Under the pieces are notes generated by a model. The model did no database searches. It was not told the origin of the DNA and worked only from the letters and a program-made list of their open reading frames with translations. From assembly GCA_965229645.1 (NCBI GenBank), contig OZ245893.1, forward strand, positions 1,488,001 through 1,552,000: a DNA stretch of 64,000 nucleotides. Reading direction: 5' to 3'. Position numbers and translations under genes: made by a program. Positions 52,613 through 61,942 of this stretch are shown here, piece by piece. Positions within the stretch are counted from its first letter, which is position 1. The number at the start of each line of letters is the position of its first letter. Origin of the DNA: CAXQZM01 sp965229645 (lineage in GTDB: Bacteria > Pseudomonadota > Alphaproteobacteria > UBA7985).

Positions 52613-53721
52613 TAGGCGAGCGTCTCTTTGAGCGTGCGGGCAATTTTGCGCAGTTCGGCCAGCGCGGGGTCGTCGGGCGCCTGGCGCGGCAGGGGCACGC
52701 CCTGGTCGCTCGCCAAGCGCAGCGCCAGGGTCAGCGGCACGGCACCCAGGAACGGCAGGCCCAGGCTCGCCGCCTCCGCCGCGACGCCGCCGGTGCCAAA
52801 AATCGGGTGGGCCGTGCCGCAGGCCGAACAGATGAAGGTCGCCATATTTTCAATGAGCCCGAGGACGGGGACATGGACCTTCTCAAACAGGTTGATGCCC
52901 TTGCGCGCATCGATCAGGGCGAGGTCCTGCGGGGTCGAAACCACGAGCGCGCCGTCAACCTTGACCTGCTGCGCCAGCGACAGTTGCACGTCGCCCGTGC
53001 CGGGGGGCATATCGATCAGCAGCACGTCGAGCGGCGCGGGATCGGCCGCCGACGGGCCCCACTGCGCCTGCTTCAGCAATTGCATCAAGGCTTGCTGCAC
53101 CATGGGGCCGCGCCAGATCATGGCGGTGCGCGGGTCCTTCAACATGAAACCAATCGACAGGACTTGCAGGCCAAAGGCGTCGAGGGGGATCGCCTGATTG
53201 TCGGCGTTGCCGAGCGGACGCCGCCCTTCCATCCCCGTCAAGCGCGGCAGCGAGGGGCCGTAAATATCGGCGTCCAACACGCCGACTTTCAGGCCCTGGT
53301 CTTGCAGCAAGAGCGCCAAGTTCAGCGTCAAGGTCGATTTGCCGACCCCGCCCTTGCCGCTCGCCACCGCCAAGATGTTCCGAACCCCTGGCAACTTGGG
53401 TTTGGGCGCCGCCATTTCTTGGGGCTTGGGGCTTGGCTTGGCGGGGGCTTTGGGCGGCCTCGCCGCCCCTGGTGCCGCTTCGGCGGTCAAGACCACCTGC
53501 GCCCCGCTCAGCCCCTTGACGGCGGCGGCGGCGGCTTGCGCATCGGCCCGCACGGGCTCGTAGGCTGGGGCCAGGTCCGCCGATACCTCCAGTACCATGG
53601 TCGCCACGCCTGCGTCGGACACGTTCAAGCCCTTGATCTTGCCCGCGTCCAACAGGCCCTTGCCCGTTTCGGGGTCCAGAACTTTGTTGAGGGCCGCGTG
53701 CAACCCGCCCCAGTTAGTCAT
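52612..53721 (-). CDS. mrp: Iron-sulfur cluster carrier ATPase Mrp/ApbC
   Basis: An N-terminal DUF59/MIP18-like domain (about residues 1-75) joins a P-loop ATPase through a Pro/Ala linker. VASGKGGVGKSTLTLNLAL is the deviant Walker A, DADIYGPSLPRLTG the switch, and CSACGTAHPIFG the CxxC that holds the Fe-S cluster. ATG 53721 is preferred because it overlaps coaD by eight bases; the frame is open to 53766. Coupled to hisC downstream. Confidence 0.93.
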   Translation of the reverse strand: MTNWGGLHAALNKVLDPETGKGLLDAGKIKGLNVSDAGVATMVLEVSADLAPAYEPVRADAQAAAAAVKGLSGAQVVLTAEAAPGAARPPKAPAKPSPKPQEMAAPKPKLPGVRNILAVASGKGGVGKSTLTLNLALLLQDQGLKVGVLDADIYGPSLPRLTGMEGRRPLGNADNQAIPLDAFGLQVLSIGFMLKDPRTAMIWRGPMVQQALMQLLKQAQWGPSAADPAPLDVLLIDMPPGTGDVQLSLAQQVKVDGALVVSTPQDLALIDARKGINLFEKVHVPVLGLIENMATFICSACGTAHPIFGTGGVAAEAASLGLPFLGAVPLTLALRLASDQGVPLPRQAPDDPALAELRKIARTLKETLA

Positions 53722-54208
53722 GGCCAAATCGAGCCCGAAGGTCGGCGGCGATGCGGGGCGGGACAAAGCTGCTGATGTCGCCCTTGAGCCGCGCGATTTC
53801 CTTGACCAAGCTGGAGGCGATGAACTGATTGCCTTCCGAGGCGGGGAGGAACAGGGTTTCGACCTGCGCGTCCAGGGCCGCGTTCATGGTCGCGAGTTGG
53901 AATTCGTACTCAAAGTCGGACACGGCGCGAATGCCGCGAATAATAAAGCCCGCCTGCTGGTCCTTGGCAAAGTGCATGAGCAGATGGTCAAAGCGCCGCA
54001 CCTCGATCGCGCAGTCGCCTGCTGGCAAGTCCGCAACCTCGCGGGCGACCTGCGCCTCCCGCTCCGCAGGGTTGAACAGGGGCGACTTGGAGGCGTTGAA
54101 GGCGATCCCCACAATCAGGCGGTCCATGACTTTGGTCGCCCGCTCGATAATATCCAAATGTCCATTGGTGATGGGGTCAAAGGTGCCAGGGTAAATGCCA
54201 ATCCGCAT
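53714..54208 (-). CDS. coaD: Phosphopantetheine adenylyltransferase (164 aa)
   Basis: Penultimate step of coenzyme A synthesis. IGIYPGTFDPITNGHLDII (residues 3-21) carries the TxGH nucleotidyltransferase motif; ASEGNQFIASSLVKEIARL (near 128) carries the ISSTx-type ATP loop. Standard length. It overlaps mrp. The 129 bp between it and uvrA hold an inverted repeat (GAGGG/CCCTC) with no clear function. Confidence 0.95.
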   Translation of the reverse strand: MRIGIYPGTFDPITNGHLDIIERATKVMDRLIVGIAFNASKSPLFNPAEREAQVAREVADLPAGDCAIEVRRFDHLLMHFAKDQQAGFIIRGIRAVSDFEYEFQLATMNAALDAQVETLFLPASEGNQFIASSLVKEIARLKGDISSFVPPRIAADLRARFGHD

Positions 54209-54337
54209 GCGGTCCTTTAGGCTGCGTCAGAGGGTTTTTACAGCCCTCAAAAAACGCCGTTCGAAGAATCCACCGACTGGCGCGCCTCCAAGGAAACGGG
54301 CGGACATAAGAGTCTTCCTAACCTGCCGCTTGGGCGC

Positions 54338-57181
54338 CTACAAGTAGGGTTTCAAATAGTGCCCTGTGTACGACGCTGCGACTTGGGCCACGTCTTCGGG
54401 GGTACCTTGGGCGACGATTTGGCCGCCGCCGCTGCCGCCTTCGGGGCCGATGTCGAGGATCCAGTCGGCGGTTTTGATCACTTCCAAATTGTGCTCGATG
54501 ACGATGACGGAGTTGCCCTGATCGACCAGCTCGTGCAGCACCTCCAGCAGTTTGCGCACGTCGTCGAAGTGCAGGCCCGTTGTCGGTTCGTCCAAAATAT
54601 AGACCGTCTTGCCCGTCGAACGCTTGGCCAGTTCTTTGGCGAGCTTGACGCGCTGGGCTTCGCCGCCCGACAGGGTGGTGGCGGACTGACCGATCTTGAT
54701 ATAGCCTAGGCCCACACGTTCTAGCATGGCCAATTTGGTCTTGATACTGGGCACGGCGGCAAAGAACTTGACCCCTTCCTCCACCGTCATGTCCAGCACG
54801 TCGGCGATGGACTTGCCTTTGAACCGCACCTCCAGGGTTTCGCGGTTGTAGCGCTGACCTTTGCAGCTATCGCACTCGACATAGACATCGGGCAGGAAGT
54901 GCATTTCGATCTTGATGAGGCCATCGCCCTGGCACGCTTCGCAGCGGCCACCCTTGACGTTGAAGGAAAATCGACCGGGTTTGTAGCCGCGCGCCTTGGC
55001 GTCAGGCAGGCCTGTGAACCAGTCGCGGATCGGGCCGAAAGCGCCCGTATAGGTCGCGGGGTTGGACCGGGGCGTGCGGCCGATGGGGCTCTGGTCGATG
55101 TCGATCACCTTATCGACCCACTCCAGGCCATCGACGCCCTCGTGCGGCAGCGGCACCTCCTTGGACCCGTAGAAGTGCCGCGACAAGCTCTTGTAAAGCG
55201 TTTCCAAGGTCAGGGTCGATTTGCCCGACCCCGACACCCCCGTGACGCAGGTCATGACGCCGAGCGGATAGGTGGCCGTGATCTGGGCCAAGTTGTTGCC
55301 GCTGGCCTTCTTGACCCGCAGCCGGCGTTGCTTGTTGATGGGGCGGCGCGTCGCGGGCACGGCGATGCCCTTTTGCCCCGATAGGTACTGGGCGGTCAGC
55401 GAGTGACCCGCGCCGATCACGGCCTCGGGCGGCCCTTCGGCGACGATCTGGCCGCCGTGGACGCCCGCGCCTGGGCCGATATCGACCAGGTAGTCGGCGG
55501 TGCGAATGGCATCCTCATCATGCTCGACCACGATCACCGTATTGCCCAGGTCGCGCAGCCGCGTCAGGGTTTTGAGCAAGCGCGCGTTGTCGCGCTGGTG
55601 CAGGCCGATGGAAGGTTCGTCCAGCACATAAAGCACCCCCGTGAGGCCCGACCCGATTTGGCTGGCCAGACGAATGCGCTGGCTCTCGCCGCCCGAAAGC
55701 GTCGCCGACGACCGGCTGAGGGTCAGGTAGTCGAGGCCGACATTATTCAAAAACCCTAAGCGTTCCAAAATTTCCTTTAAGATTCGCTCGCCGATTTCCT
55801 GCTGCTTGGGGGTTAGAACCTGCGGCAAGTTCTCGGCCCAGGCCAGGGCTTCGCCAATCGACTGCTCGGTGACTTGGCCGATGTGCTGGCCGCCGATTTG
55901 CACCGCGCGCGCTTCGGGTTTCAGACGATAGCCACCGCAGGCGGCGCAGGGCGCTTTCGACTGGTACTTGCCCAACTCTTCGCGCACCCACTCGCTATCG
56001 GTTTCGCGATAGCGGCGGTCGAAGTTGGGGATCAGCCCCTCAAAGGCGCGGGTGGTTCGGTAGGATCGGGCGTTGTCCGTGTATGAAAAGGCGATGGCCT
56101 CGGACCCCGATCCCGCCATGAGCAAGGTCTGCACCTTCTTGGGCAAGTCCTGGTAGGGCACGTTCAAGGAAAAGCCGAAGTGCTTGGCCAGCGCCGCCAA
56201 GGTCTGGCCGTAGTACTTGGAGCTGGAGGTCGCCCAAGGCACGATCGCACCTTTGGCGAGGCTCAAGGACGTGTCGGGTACGATCAACTCGGGGTCAAAG
56301 TACAGCGTTGACCCCAGGCCATCGCAGTCGGGGCACGCGCCGAAGGGATTGTTGAAGGAAAACAGCCGCGGTTCGACTTCATCGATGGTAAAGCCGCTCT
56401 CGGGGCAGGCAAACTTGGCGCTAAAGGTGGTGCGCTGGTCGGTCTGAACGTCTTGGGCATAGACCAACCCGTCGGACAGGTCGAGCGCGGTCTCCAAGGA
56501 ATCGGCTAGGCGTTGCAGGTCCAACTCGGGCTTGATCACCAGCCGATCGACCACGACCTCGATCGTATGCTTCAGTTTTTTGTCGAGGGCGGGGACGTCT
56601 TCGATCAAATAGAGCTCGCCATCGACGATCAGGCGCTGAAAGCCGCGCTTTTGCAGGTCGAGAATTTCCTTGCGGTACTCGCCCTTGCGCCCGCGGATCA
56701 GCGGCGCGACGATCATGAGCCGCGTGCCCTCGGCCATAGCTTTGATCAGATCGACCATCTGGCTGATGGTCTGGCTTTCGATGGGCAGGCCCGTGGCGGG
56801 CGATATGGGCACGCCGACGCGCGCGAACAGCAGGCGCAGGTAGTCGTAAATTTCGGTGACCGTGCCAACGGTCGAGCGCGGGTTTTTGGAGGTGGTCTTC
56901 TGCTCAATCGAAATGGCGGGCGACAGCCCCTCGATGGAATCGACTTCGGGCTTTTGCATCAACTCCAAGAACTGGCGCGCGTAGGCCGACAAACTCTCGA
57001 CGTAGCGCCGCTGGCCTTCGGCGTAGATCGTATCAAAGGCCAGGGACGACTTGCCCGAGCCCGACAGGCCCGTGAACACCACCAACTGATTGCGCGGCAA
57101 ATCGACGTTGACGCGCTTGAGATTATGCTCGCGCGCACCGCGCACAGAAATGAACTTGGATTCGATGCCAGCCTGACCCAT
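54338..57181 (-). CDS. uvrA: Excinuclease ABC subunit A (947 aa)
   Basis: The damage-recognition ATPase of nucleotide excision repair. It has two ABC modules (GLSGSGKSSLAFDTIYAEG near 37; GVSGSGKSTLTLETLYKSL near 640), two signatures (LSGGESQRIRLASQIG; LSGGEAQRVKLAKELAK), and zinc-binding Cys pairs (CPDCDGLG; CEACQGDG with CDSCKGQRY). Full length. Divergent from ssb across about 155 bp, the classic uvrA-ssb arrangement that can share an SOS-regulated promoter region. No E. coli-type LexA box is visible there. Confidence 0.97.
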   Translation of the reverse strand: MGQAGIESKFISVRGAREHNLKRVNVDLPRNQLVVFTGLSGSGKSSLAFDTIYAEGQRRYVESLSAYARQFLELMQKPEVDSIEGLSPAISIEQKTTSKNPRSTVGTVTEIYDYLRLLFARVGVPISPATGLPIESQTISQMVDLIKAMAEGTRLMIVAPLIRGRKGEYRKEILDLQKRGFQRLIVDGELYLIEDVPALDKKLKHTIEVVVDRLVIKPELDLQRLADSLETALDLSDGLVYAQDVQTDQRTTFSAKFACPESGFTIDEVEPRLFSFNNPFGACPDCDGLGSTLYFDPELIVPDTSLSLAKGAIVPWATSSSKYYGQTLAALAKHFGFSLNVPYQDLPKKVQTLLMAGSGSEAIAFSYTDNARSYRTTRAFEGLIPNFDRRYRETDSEWVREELGKYQSKAPCAACGGYRLKPEARAVQIGGQHIGQVTEQSIGEALAWAENLPQVLTPKQQEIGERILKEILERLGFLNNVGLDYLTLSRSSATLSGGESQRIRLASQIGSGLTGVLYVLDEPSIGLHQRDNARLLKTLTRLRDLGNTVIVVEHDEDAIRTADYLVDIGPGAGVHGGQIVAEGPPEAVIGAGHSLTAQYLSGQKGIAVPATRRPINKQRRLRVKKASGNNLAQITATYPLGVMTCVTGVSGSGKSTLTLETLYKSLSRHFYGSKEVPLPHEGVDGLEWVDKVIDIDQSPIGRTPRSNPATYTGAFGPIRDWFTGLPDAKARGYKPGRFSFNVKGGRCEACQGDGLIKIEMHFLPDVYVECDSCKGQRYNRETLEVRFKGKSIADVLDMTVEEGVKFFAAVPSIKTKLAMLERVGLGYIKIGQSATTLSGGEAQRVKLAKELAKRSTGKTVYILDEPTTGLHFDDVRKLLEVLHELVDQGNSVIVIEHNLEVIKTADWILDIGPEGGSGGGQIVAQGTPEDVAQVAASYTGHYLKPYL

Positions 57182-57335
57182 GGTCCGCTCCTTAGTGACT
57201 TGGTGTCAAAAGACCAGCGGGATTTATTCCCTTTTTGTTCTAATTTGGTGGTTCCCTATCCACAGCCATGGGTGTAAGACCTTCCCATCAAATCGCCGTG
57301 ACATTGTCGCGGTCCGCAAGACAAGCAGGGAGGAC

Positions 57336-57824
57336 ATGATGGCAGGTTCCGTCAATAAAGTGATTTTGGTCGGCAATTTGGGCAACGACCCCGAGGTGCG
57401 CAGTTTCAGCAACGGCGGCAAGGTCGTCAACCTGTCGGTGGCGACATCGAACCGCTGGCGCGACAAGGCCACGGGCGAAAACCGCGAGCGCACCGAATGG
57501 CACCGCGTCGCCATTTTCAGCGAACCCCTAGGCGACATCGCCGAACGCTATTTACGCAAAGGCTCGTCGGTCTATCTGGAGGGCCAGTTGGAGACCCGCA
57601 AGTGGCAGGACCAGGACGGCAAGGACCGCTACTCAACCGAAGTGGTGCTGCGCCCCTATCGCGGCGAACTGACCCTGCTCGGCAGCCGCAATGAAGGCGC
57701 GTCAGGCGGCTACACCAGCAACGCTGGCGGCGGGGGATCGGACTCCGCGCCCATGGGCAGCTTCGGCCAAAACAATCCCAGCGGCGGCGCGCCGCTGGAC
57801 TTGGACGACGATATTCCGTTTTAG
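57336..57824 (+). CDS. ssb: Single-stranded DNA-binding protein (162 aa)
   Basis: The OB fold (SVNKVILVGNLGNDPEVRSF, NRERTEWHRVAIFSEPLGDI) is followed by a Gly/Asn-rich linker and the conserved acidic tip PLDLDDDIPF that recruits repair partners. AGGGAGG lies before ATG 57336; the frame is open further upstream to 57180, but the SD and homology support the internal start. A second ATG follows at 57339. Confidence 0.95.
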   Translation: MMAGSVNKVILVGNLGNDPEVRSFSNGGKVVNLSVATSNRWRDKATGENRERTEWHRVAIFSEPLGDIAERYLRKGSSVYLEGQLETRKWQDQDGKDRYSTEVVLRPYRGELTLLGSRNEGASGGYTSNAGGGGSDSAPMGSFGQNNPSGGAPLDLDDDIPF

Positions 57825-58228
57825 GGCGGCGGTCCCATGCCCCTCCTCTGGAGGGGGGGACAGGCGACGCCTGACGGAGTGGTCCTCCGATTCCGTATCT
57901 AAAGCCCCCAGGGCAGAGACTAGGTCCGATTGGGTGGTTTGTAGCTTAAAGTGCCCATCCTATCGTCAATAGGCGGGCCAGCTTGGGTATAGTACCGCCG
58001 AAAGAAAAGCGGACCTATGGCCCTCCTGAATCTGAACGCCAAACCCGAGCCTAGACGCCCCATATGACGTCCATCCTGCGCGTAGCGAAGCGAAGTCGCA
58101 GGATCCAGCACGGGTCGGTGGCAGGAAGAACAGACGGCACGAGCCTCGTGCCATGCCAAACAAGGCCCAACGGACACGCCTCCAAAGGGGAGTTGGTTTA
58201 GCGAGGGGTGCACCGCTGACCCGATGCT
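57825..58228. other. Intergenic region between ssb and the TPR gene
   Basis: No gene. It holds a CCCCTCC-TCT-GGAGGGG hairpin at 57840-57856 just after ssb (terminator-like but without a T-run) and a 32-base palindrome at 58073-58104 that has a variant copy at 60452-60483. Confidence 0.6.
58073..58104 (-). repeat. 32-base palindromic repeat, copy 1
   Basis: On the minus strand ATCCTGCG pairs with CGCAGGAT around a loop containing CTTCGCTTCGC. The copy at 60452-60483 has ATTCTG...CAGAAT, so one stem base pair changed from C-G to T-A. Confidence 0.55.
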
Positions 58229-59980
58229 TTAAGGAATGGGCGGCTTGCCGATCTTCTCCAAAAAGCGATTGAGGTTTCCCTTAACGATCTTTGAGTTTGG
58301 ATGATCTGGTCCAAGACTGCCTGACAAAAGATCGTAAGCCTCACGAAAAAGCGGCTCGGCTTGCTCATAAAGCCCCTGATCATCCAAGTTTGAAGCCAAG
58401 TTGTTGAGAGACGTCGCCGTTGAAGGATGCTCCTTGCCCAACAGACGCTCCGTCAACTCCAGCGCCTCACGATAAAGCGGCTCGGCTTGCTCATAAAGCC
58501 CTTGGGCATCTAGGTTATAGGCCAAGTTGTTGAGAGACACCGCCGTATCAGGATGCTCCTTGCCCAACAGACGCTCCGTCAACTCCAGCGCCTCACGATA
58601 AAGCGGCTCGGCTTGCTCATAAAGCCCTTGGGCATTCAGGTTAGAGGCCAAGTTGTTGATAGACGTCGCCGTTGAAGGATGCTCCTTGCCCAACAGACGC
58701 TCCCTCAACTCCAGCGCCTCACGATAAAGCGGCGCGGCTTGCTCATAAAGCCCTTGGGCATTCAGGTTTGAAGCCAAGTTGTTGAGAGACGTCGCCGTTG
58801 AAGGATGCTCCTTGCCCAACAGACGCTCCCTCAACTCCAGCGCCTCACGATAAAGCGGCGCGGCTTGCTCATAAAGCCCTTGGGCATTCAGGTTATAGGC
58901 CAAGTTGTTGAGAGACGTCGCCGTATCAGGATGCTCCTTGCCCAACAGACGCTCCCTCAACTCCAGCGCCTCACGATAAAGCGGCGCGGCTTGCTCATAA
59001 AGCCCTTGGGCATTCAGGTTATAGGCCAAGTTGTTGAGAGACGTCGCCGTATCAGGATGCTCCTTGCCCAACAGACGCTCCCTCAACGCTAGCGCCTCAC
59101 GATAAAGCGGCTCGGCTTGCTCATAAAGCCCCTGATCATCCAAGTTTGAAGCCAAGTTGTTGAGAGACGTTGCCGTATCAGGATGCTCCTTGCCCAACAG
59201 ACGCTCCCTCAACTCCAGCGCCTCACGATAAAGCGGCTCGGCTTCCCCATGGCGACCCAAGGCATCTATGGCTTGGGCCTTTAAAGTTAGTGCCGCAGCT
59301 TTGTCTTCACTATCCTCAACTGAAAGGTCCAGAAGCTCGTTGGCAAAGGCCAAAGCCTCCTCGTATTTTCCCGCCCGTAGCGCATAGGTGCTGGCTTCGC
59401 GCAAGTGCTGGCTTGTCGGACTAAGGCTTGCGGCCATAGAAAAGCTCTCCGCCGCTTTGATCCAGTCGAGGTCCAGTTCTGCCACCAAACCGCGCGAAAA
59501 GGCCAAGTCCGCCTTGGCCTGGTCTGCTTCAAGTAAAAGTTCGTCGAACAGCATGCCCGCACGCGTTGTATCGCCAGCAGCGAGCGCAGCGGTCGCGTCT
59601 TCCAGTTTTTCGGCTGGAAATTGCGTCCGCAAGTTCTGTAGTTGCTCCCCAAGAAGTTCGAGTTTTTTGACAGTCTCGGTGTAGGAGGTTTCGAGACTGG
59701 CTTGTTGGAGCCTTACCTCCTCAAGTTGGGCTTCCAATTGGCCGCGCTCCTCATCGTGGGCGGTCTGCAATTCCTGACGAATCTCTGCCTCTTTGACTTC
59801 GAGACGTTCCTCATGCTGCTCAATGGTGTAGCCATGAACGATGATGGTTTGGGGCGTTCCTGGCTGAAACAAAACAAAGTATGCTGGAATTCCTGCCAGA
59901 ACAGCGATGAAAAGCGTGGCAAAGGTCGCATTTCCTGGATGCTTAAGCCAAGTGGTGATTTGGTTGATCCGTCGCTTCAT
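58229..59980 (-). CDS. Membrane-anchored kinesin-light-chain-type TPR protein (583 aa)
   Basis: ATG 59980 is preferred to a TTG 24 bases earlier. One N-terminal membrane helix (ATFATLFIAVLAGIPAYFVLF, residues 18-38) is followed by a coiled coil (about 50-120), two or three divergent TPRs and then seven almost identical 42-residue TPR_10/12 units (YREALELRERLLGKEHP, then TSLNNLASNL, then QGLYEQAEPL), ending with one degenerate unit. TPRs mediate protein binding. The near-identity of the units at DNA level (126-bp period, about 58260-59250) implies recent expansion and likely copy-number variation. Partner unknown. Confidence 0.88.
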   Translation of the reverse strand: MKRRINQITTWLKHPGNATFATLFIAVLAGIPAYFVLFQPGTPQTIIVHGYTIEQHEERLEVKEAEIRQELQTAHDEERGQLEAQLEEVRLQQASLETSYTETVKKLELLGEQLQNLRTQFPAEKLEDATAALAAGDTTRAGMLFDELLLEADQAKADLAFSRGLVAELDLDWIKAAESFSMAASLSPTSQHLREASTYALRAGKYEEALAFANELLDLSVEDSEDKAAALTLKAQAIDALGRHGEAEPLYREALELRERLLGKEHPDTATSLNNLASNLDDQGLYEQAEPLYREALALRERLLGKEHPDTATSLNNLAYNLNAQGLYEQAAPLYREALELRERLLGKEHPDTATSLNNLAYNLNAQGLYEQAAPLYREALELRERLLGKEHPSTATSLNNLASNLNAQGLYEQAAPLYREALELRERLLGKEHPSTATSINNLASNLNAQGLYEQAEPLYREALELTERLLGKEHPDTAVSLNNLAYNLDAQGLYEQAEPLYREALELTERLLGKEHPSTATSLNNLASNLDDQGLYEQAEPLFREAYDLLSGSLGPDHPNSKIVKGNLNRFLEKIGKPPIP

Positions 59981-60060
59981 CTCCAAGTACTTAACCCAGC
60001 CCAAGCGAAAATTGCAACCGCCTCATCCCATGCAAGAAACCTCCCGAAAAGCTTCCCCCC

Positions 60061-60303
60061 TTACGCCACCCCACCCATGGCGAGCATGGTGGCGCGGGGG
60101 ATGGTGTGCATTAGAGCGACGATGTCGTAGCGTTCTAGGGCGTTGGAGGTCGTTTTGAGCGAACGGGCGCGCCAAGCCTTTTCCGCCGACGCGCGGTCGT
60201 GGAAGGGGCCGTCCATGACCGCCGTGCCCGAGCGGAGGTCGGTGAAGTCGGCGTCGGTGTATTCGCCGCCGATGACGTAGAAAAATTTGCGGTCGTCTGT
60301 CAT
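60061..60303 (-). CDS. DUF4170 protein (80 aa)
   Basis: FFYVIGGEYTDADFTDL, then GPFHDRASAEKAW, matches the short alphaproteobacterial DUF4170 family. ATG 60303 is chosen because the homologous region starts there; the frame is open further upstream but without family sequence. Function unknown. Isolated gene. Confidence 0.8.
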   Translation of the reverse strand: MTDDRKFFYVIGGEYTDADFTDLRSGTAVMDGPFHDRASAEKAWRARSLKTTSNALERYDIVALMHTIPRATMLAMGGVA

Positions 60304-60451
60304 GTTGTGGGCCTCCCTAATACAAACGGAACGATGAACTGGCCTGTTACGCACTCTTGAATTGGACGAGGGTGATGAGATCTTTGCGCTGGTATGGGGC
60401 GTCGGCACGGGGATGGACCCTTCCGTCCCATCGGCTCCCCGTCAGTGATGG

Positions 60452-60483
60452 ATTCTGCGACCTCGCTGCGCGCGGCACAGAAT
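60452..60483 (+). repeat. 32-base palindromic repeat, copy 2
   Basis: ATTCTGCGACCTCGCTGCGC at the 5' side and CACAGAAT at the 3' side. It is the same length and layout as the complement of 58073-58104. It lies just beyond the aceA stop and could act in transcript termination. Confidence 0.55.
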
Positions 60484-60516
60484 GGCATTTTTCTTTGGCG
60501 GGTGCCGAAAAAAGCC

Positions 60517-61818
60517 TCAAAACTGCTCTTCCTCGGTCGAGCCTGTCAGCGCCGTTACCGACGAGGCGCCGCCCTGGATGCAGGTGGTGACCTTGTCGAA
60601 GTAGCCCGCGCCGACCTCCTGCTGGTGCGAGGAGAAGGTATAGCCGCGTTCGCGGTCGGCGAACTCGCGTTCTTGCAGTTTGACGTAGGCGCTCATGCCG
60701 TTGCGCGCGTAGTCGTGCGCCAGATCAAAGGTGGCGTGCCACATGGAATGGACCCCCGCCAAGGTGATGAACTGGTACTTGTAGCCCATGGCGCCCAACT
60801 CGCGCTGGAAGGTGGCGATGGTGGCGTCGTCCAGGTTCTTCTTCCAGTTGAAGGACGGCGAGCAGTTGTAGGCCAGTAGTTGATCGGGGTAGCGCTTATG
60901 CAGCGCTTCGGCGAAGCGTTTGGCCTCGTCCAAGTCGGGCTTGGCGGTCTCGCACCAGACCAGATCGGCGTAAGGGGCATAAGCCAGGCCGCGCGCGATG
61001 GCTTGGTCGAGGCTTGCGCGGGTGCGATAAAAGCCCTCTGACGTGCGCTCCCCCGTCACGAACGGCGCGTCGTAGGGGTCGATGTCGGAGGTGAGCAAAT
61101 CGGCAGCGTTGGCGTCGGTGCGCGCCAAGACGATGGTCGGCGTGCCCATAACGTCGGCGGCAAAGCGCGCCGAGATCAGTTTCTGCACCGCCTCCTGCGT
61201 TGGCACCAGCACCTTGCCGCCCATGTGGCCGCATTTTTTCACCGACGCCAACTGATCCTCAAAATGGACACCCGCCGCGCCCGCCTCGATCATGCCCTTC
61301 ATGAGTTCAAAAGCGTTGAGGACGCCGCCGAAGCCCGCCTCGGCATCGGCCACAATCGGCAGGAAATAGTCGATCAGATCCGCCTCGGCGGTGCCGTTGG
61401 ACCATTGGATCTCGTCGGCGCGCTTGAACGCCGCGTTGATGCGCCTGACCACCGTCGGCACCGAATCCACGGGGTAGAGCGATTGATCGGGGTACATGGC
61501 GGCGGCGGTGTTGGCATCGGCGGCGACTTGCCAACCCGACAGGTAAATGGCCTGGATGCCCGCCTTGGCCTGCTGCACCGCCTGCCCGCCCGTCAGGGCG
61601 CCCAGGCAGTTGATGTAGCCATCGGAGTTGATCAGCTCCCAGAGCTTCTCCGCCCCCCGCTGCGCGTAGGAGTGCTGAGGTTGAAACGAACCGCGCAGAT
61701 TGATCACGTCTTCGGCGCTGTAGCCGCGCTGCACATGGGCCCAGCGCGGGTTGCTGGCCCACTCCTGCTCTAGGGCGCTGATCTGTTGCAATCGGTTCGG
61801 TTGGGGGCGTTGGAGCAT
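60517..61818 (-). CDS. aceA: Isocitrate lyase (433 aa)
   Basis: Glyoxylate shunt enzyme splitting isocitrate to succinate and glyoxylate, needed for growth on acetate or fatty acids. The catalytic loop KKCGHMGGKVLVP (near 193-205), WQVAADANTAAAMYPDQSLY (near 96) and YNCSPSFNWKKNLDD (near 318) are intact. ATG 61818; divergent from the regulator at 61943 with a palindrome between. Short ~430-aa bacterial type. Confidence 0.96.
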   Translation of the reverse strand: MLQRPQPNRLQQISALEQEWASNPRWAHVQRGYSAEDVINLRGSFQPQHSYAQRGAEKLWELINSDGYINCLGALTGGQAVQQAKAGIQAIYLSGWQVAADANTAAAMYPDQSLYPVDSVPTVVRRINAAFKRADEIQWSNGTAEADLIDYFLPIVADAEAGFGGVLNAFELMKGMIEAGAAGVHFEDQLASVKKCGHMGGKVLVPTQEAVQKLISARFAADVMGTPTIVLARTDANAADLLTSDIDPYDAPFVTGERTSEGFYRTRASLDQAIARGLAYAPYADLVWCETAKPDLDEAKRFAEALHKRYPDQLLAYNCSPSFNWKKNLDDATIATFQRELGAMGYKYQFITLAGVHSMWHATFDLAHDYARNGMSAYVKLQEREFADRERGYTFSSHQQEVGAGYFDKVTTCIQGGASSVTALTGSTEEEQF

Positions 61819-61900
61819 GGGATGTCCTCGGGTTTTGTGTCGGCTTTGCGCCGCTCTGCCCCCGCGTCGCAGCCAGGGCCAGACGTGATCGAGATAAGAT

Positions 61901-61920
61901 GTAAATTCTTTACAATTTAC
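61901..61920. promoter_or_regulatory. Palindromic operator between aceA and its regulator
   Basis: GTAAATT-N6-AATTTAC, an AT-rich 20-bp palindrome 22 bp before the regulator start and about 80 bp before aceA. It fits a site for the divergent RamB/ScfR-type regulator. Confidence 0.6.
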
Positions 61921-61942
61921 AAGATTTGTTTAGTGGCGACTC

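Noticed and set aside
57825..58228. tmRNA or another structured RNA gene after ssb
   Set aside because: No tRNA-like acceptor ends, tag reading frame or conserved domain could be found; only two simple hairpins are present.
58381..59250. Regular repeats that might be a CRISPR array
   Set aside because: The 126-bp period encodes TPR units in frame with no spacers; the 48-bp repeats at 19671-19814 also have no spacers. No CRISPR array or cas gene was seen.
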